Shown here: in pieces, positions 63,152 through 64,000 of the stretch
How the letters are laid out: each line of letters begins with the position of its first letter
Numbering within the stretch: the stretch's first letter is position 1
Origin: an uncultured Pelagibacteraceae bacterium
GTDB taxonomy: Bacteria > Pseudomonadota > Alphaproteobacteria > Pelagibacterales > Pelagibacteraceae
Length of the DNA stretch: 64,000 nt
Assembly: GCA_902579465.1 (NCBI GenBank)
Contig: CACHGV010000002.1
Coordinates: 124,001-188,000, forward strand
Reading direction: 5' to 3'
The notes under the pieces: model-generated
The model's database searches: none
Told to the model about the DNA's origin: nothing
Seen by the model: only the letters and a program-made list of their open reading frames with translations
Translations under genes and position numbers: made by a program

Positions 63152-63677
63152 TTTTAAAACATTATCAGAGCCAGTTAAACAATTTGGTGGATTAGTTGGT
63201 ATAATTATTCTTATCTTTCTAACTTTTTTTGTTTTAAATAATATTTTTGGTGAAGGCGATGAACTGGTTGCTAAAATGAAAATAGAAGAAGAAAGAATAG
63301 CTGAAGAAAGAAAACTTAATAAGCTAATTTCTAGTCTCCCTTCAGGAGTTTTGGTTTCGTTTGATGGAACTGATAATTTTAAATTATCTGATGAATTATA
63401 CGAGGCAGTATGCAAGGCAACTAAACTTATACCTCAACGTGCAATTATGGGCGCGAATTTTCTAAACTTTAGAGCTCATGAAATTTATACAATTAACGGA
63501 AATAAAATAGATGAAACATTTGTAAAATGGGACGATGAAAAAAATAAATGTTTTGCAGGTTACGTTGTAAGTGGAAATAATGTTGGTGTAGATGAAACTG
63601 TAAAAGTAAGTGGAGAAGCTTTAAGTTTTTTAAGTACAGGTATTGATACAAGAGTTTATTTTATTAAAAATTTTTAA
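63132..63677 (+). CDS. Membrane-anchored protein of unknown function
   Basis: A 181-residue protein with a short cytoplasmic N-terminus, a membrane helix at about residues 19-38 (GGLVGIIILIFLTFFVLNN), a charged coiled-coil-like stretch (AKMKIEEERIAEERKLN) and a C-terminal domain of about 120 residues. The frame is open from 63075, but that would overlap the MORN gene by 77 bases; the ATG at 63132 directly precedes the membrane domain and overlaps by 20. The family is not recognised. It may be a partner of the MORN protein. Confidence 0.6.
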   Translation: MEVSKNSFKTLSEPVKQFGGLVGIIILIFLTFFVLNNIFGEGDELVAKMKIEEERIAEERKLNKLISSLPSGVLVSFDGTDNFKLSDELYEAVCKATKLIPQRAIMGANFLNFRAHEIYTINGNKIDETFVKWDDEKNKCFAGYVVSGNNVGVDETVKVSGEALSFLSTGIDTRVYFIKNF

Positions 63678-63743
63678 GGAGGAAATGTAACAAATTATAG
63701 AGATTTTATTTTATCTTAAATTCGTATAACCTTAATATTATTT

Positions 63744-64000
63744 ATGTCTGAACCAGTAATTAAATGCCAATCTGTTTATAAAATCTTTGGAGCAAATGCT
63801 GAAAGAATGCTTAAAGAAGCAAATGGTAATGTTGATGCAAAAACATTTCAAGAAAATGGATGTATTGTAGGAGTTAACAATGCTTCTTTTGAAGTATCTA
63901 AAGGTGAAATGTTAGTTGTAATGGGTTTATCAGGATCGGGTAAGTCAACATTATTAAGGTGTATATCTAGATTAACAGACGCAACTGGTGGAAAAATTTT
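63744..64000 (+). CDS. tmoW: TMAO / betaine-type ABC transporter ATP-binding protein, 3' end outside window
   Basis: The open frame runs from ATG at 63744 to the window end (85 complete codons). It reads like ProV/OpuAA-type ATPases: MSEPVIKCQSVYKIFG, then a helical insert (AERMLKEANG) typical of this subfamily before the ABC core, and Walker A GLSGSGKST near residues 61-69. With TmoX it would form the TMAO importer; the permease TmoV is expected to the right. No Shine-Dalgarno precedes this ATG. Confidence 0.82.
   Translation, partial: MSEPVIKCQSVYKIFGANAERMLKEANGNVDAKTFQENGCIVGVNNASFEVSKGEMLVVMGLSGSGKSTLLRCISRLTDATGGKI

Noticed and set aside
62774..63677. MORN gene and next gene as one frameshifted protein
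   Set aside because: Each has its own start, its own membrane or signal segment and a complete C-terminus.
1..64000. tRNA, rRNA, CRISPR arrays, transposases or attachment sites
   Set aside because: No cloverleaf, rRNA-like block, spaced repeats or transposase motifs were seen; genes abut too tightly to hide them.

Overview
The window is AT-rich, almost completely coding DNA that looks like a SAR11 (Candidatus Pelagibacter-type) marine alphaproteobacterium. The support is a low-GC base composition, very short or overlapping gene junctions, convergent genes whose stop codons overlap, and a gene set rich in one-carbon, methylamine, methylated-sulfur and ABC-uptake functions. I see no rRNA, tRNA, CRISPR array, prophage or insertion sequence. 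No gene-free stretch exceeds 300 bases. The longest non-coding stretches are about 144 bases (61108-61251, divergent promoter region) and 134 bases (51716-51849); the 212-base gap at 49864-50075 contains a small ORF and a hairpin.

Layout. 1-3100 (+): 5'-truncated amidase, EamA exporter, homocysteine S-methyltransferase. 3109-9326 (-): serine hydrolase, MsrA, a second homocysteine S-methyltransferase, VOC protein, aldehyde dehydrogenase, 3-hydroxyisobutyrate-dehydrogenase-like enzyme, EamA exporter. 9387-15830 (+): EutA-like and ectoine-hydrolase-like (DoeA/EutD) enzymes followed by a Pot-type ABC transporter (ATPase, binding protein, two permeases) with an intrinsic terminator directly against the first permease start codon. 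15832-23313 (-): thiolase, DMSP demethylase (DmdA)-like protein, transthyretin/HIU-hydrolase-like protein, ThDP enzyme, FMN 2-hydroxy-acid oxidase, peptidase E, and a second GcvT-fold protein. 23430-28882 (+): Dpp/Opp-type ABC transporter with a fused double ATPase. 28939-34428 (+): BioY, a FadN-like beta-oxidation enzyme, a small membrane protein, agmatinase family, aldehyde dehydrogenase. 34425-35612 (-): ArgE-like. 35638-43055 (+): housekeeping run (CsaA, LysE family, aconitase, TPR protein, BamB, cupin, ZapE, YjbQ). 43052-45614 (-): photolyase and diaminopropionate ammonia-lyase-like enzyme.

45618-61107 (-) is the most distinctive part: a nitrogen/methylamine island. It holds two parallel modules, each with a glutamine-synthetase-family ligase plus a three-subunit split glutamate synthase. 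Module A (45618-49863) matches gamma-glutamylmethylamide synthetase plus N-methylglutamate synthase (MgsABC). Module B (51850-56928) is a divergent copy whose large subunit keeps an Fe-S-type cysteine motif and which carries an extra 135-residue protein. Between them lie an Amt transporter and two tiny single-helix membrane proteins, one only 50 residues. Next come an orphan FAD amine-oxidase-type protein, a MarR-like mini-regulator and a DUF1989-GcvT fusion that I call trimethylamine-N-oxide demethylase (Tdm). Divergent from tdm is a TMAO/betaine-type binding protein (TmoX); its presumed ATPase (TmoW) begins at the right edge after three unrelated envelope-type genes.

Together the genes suggest uptake of TMAO, polyamine- or ectoine-like compounds, peptides and ammonium or methylammonium; demethylation of TMAO and DMSP to folate-bound C1 units; and capture of the amine nitrogen as glutamate. 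Function calls rest on motif and architecture recognition from memory; no database search was run.
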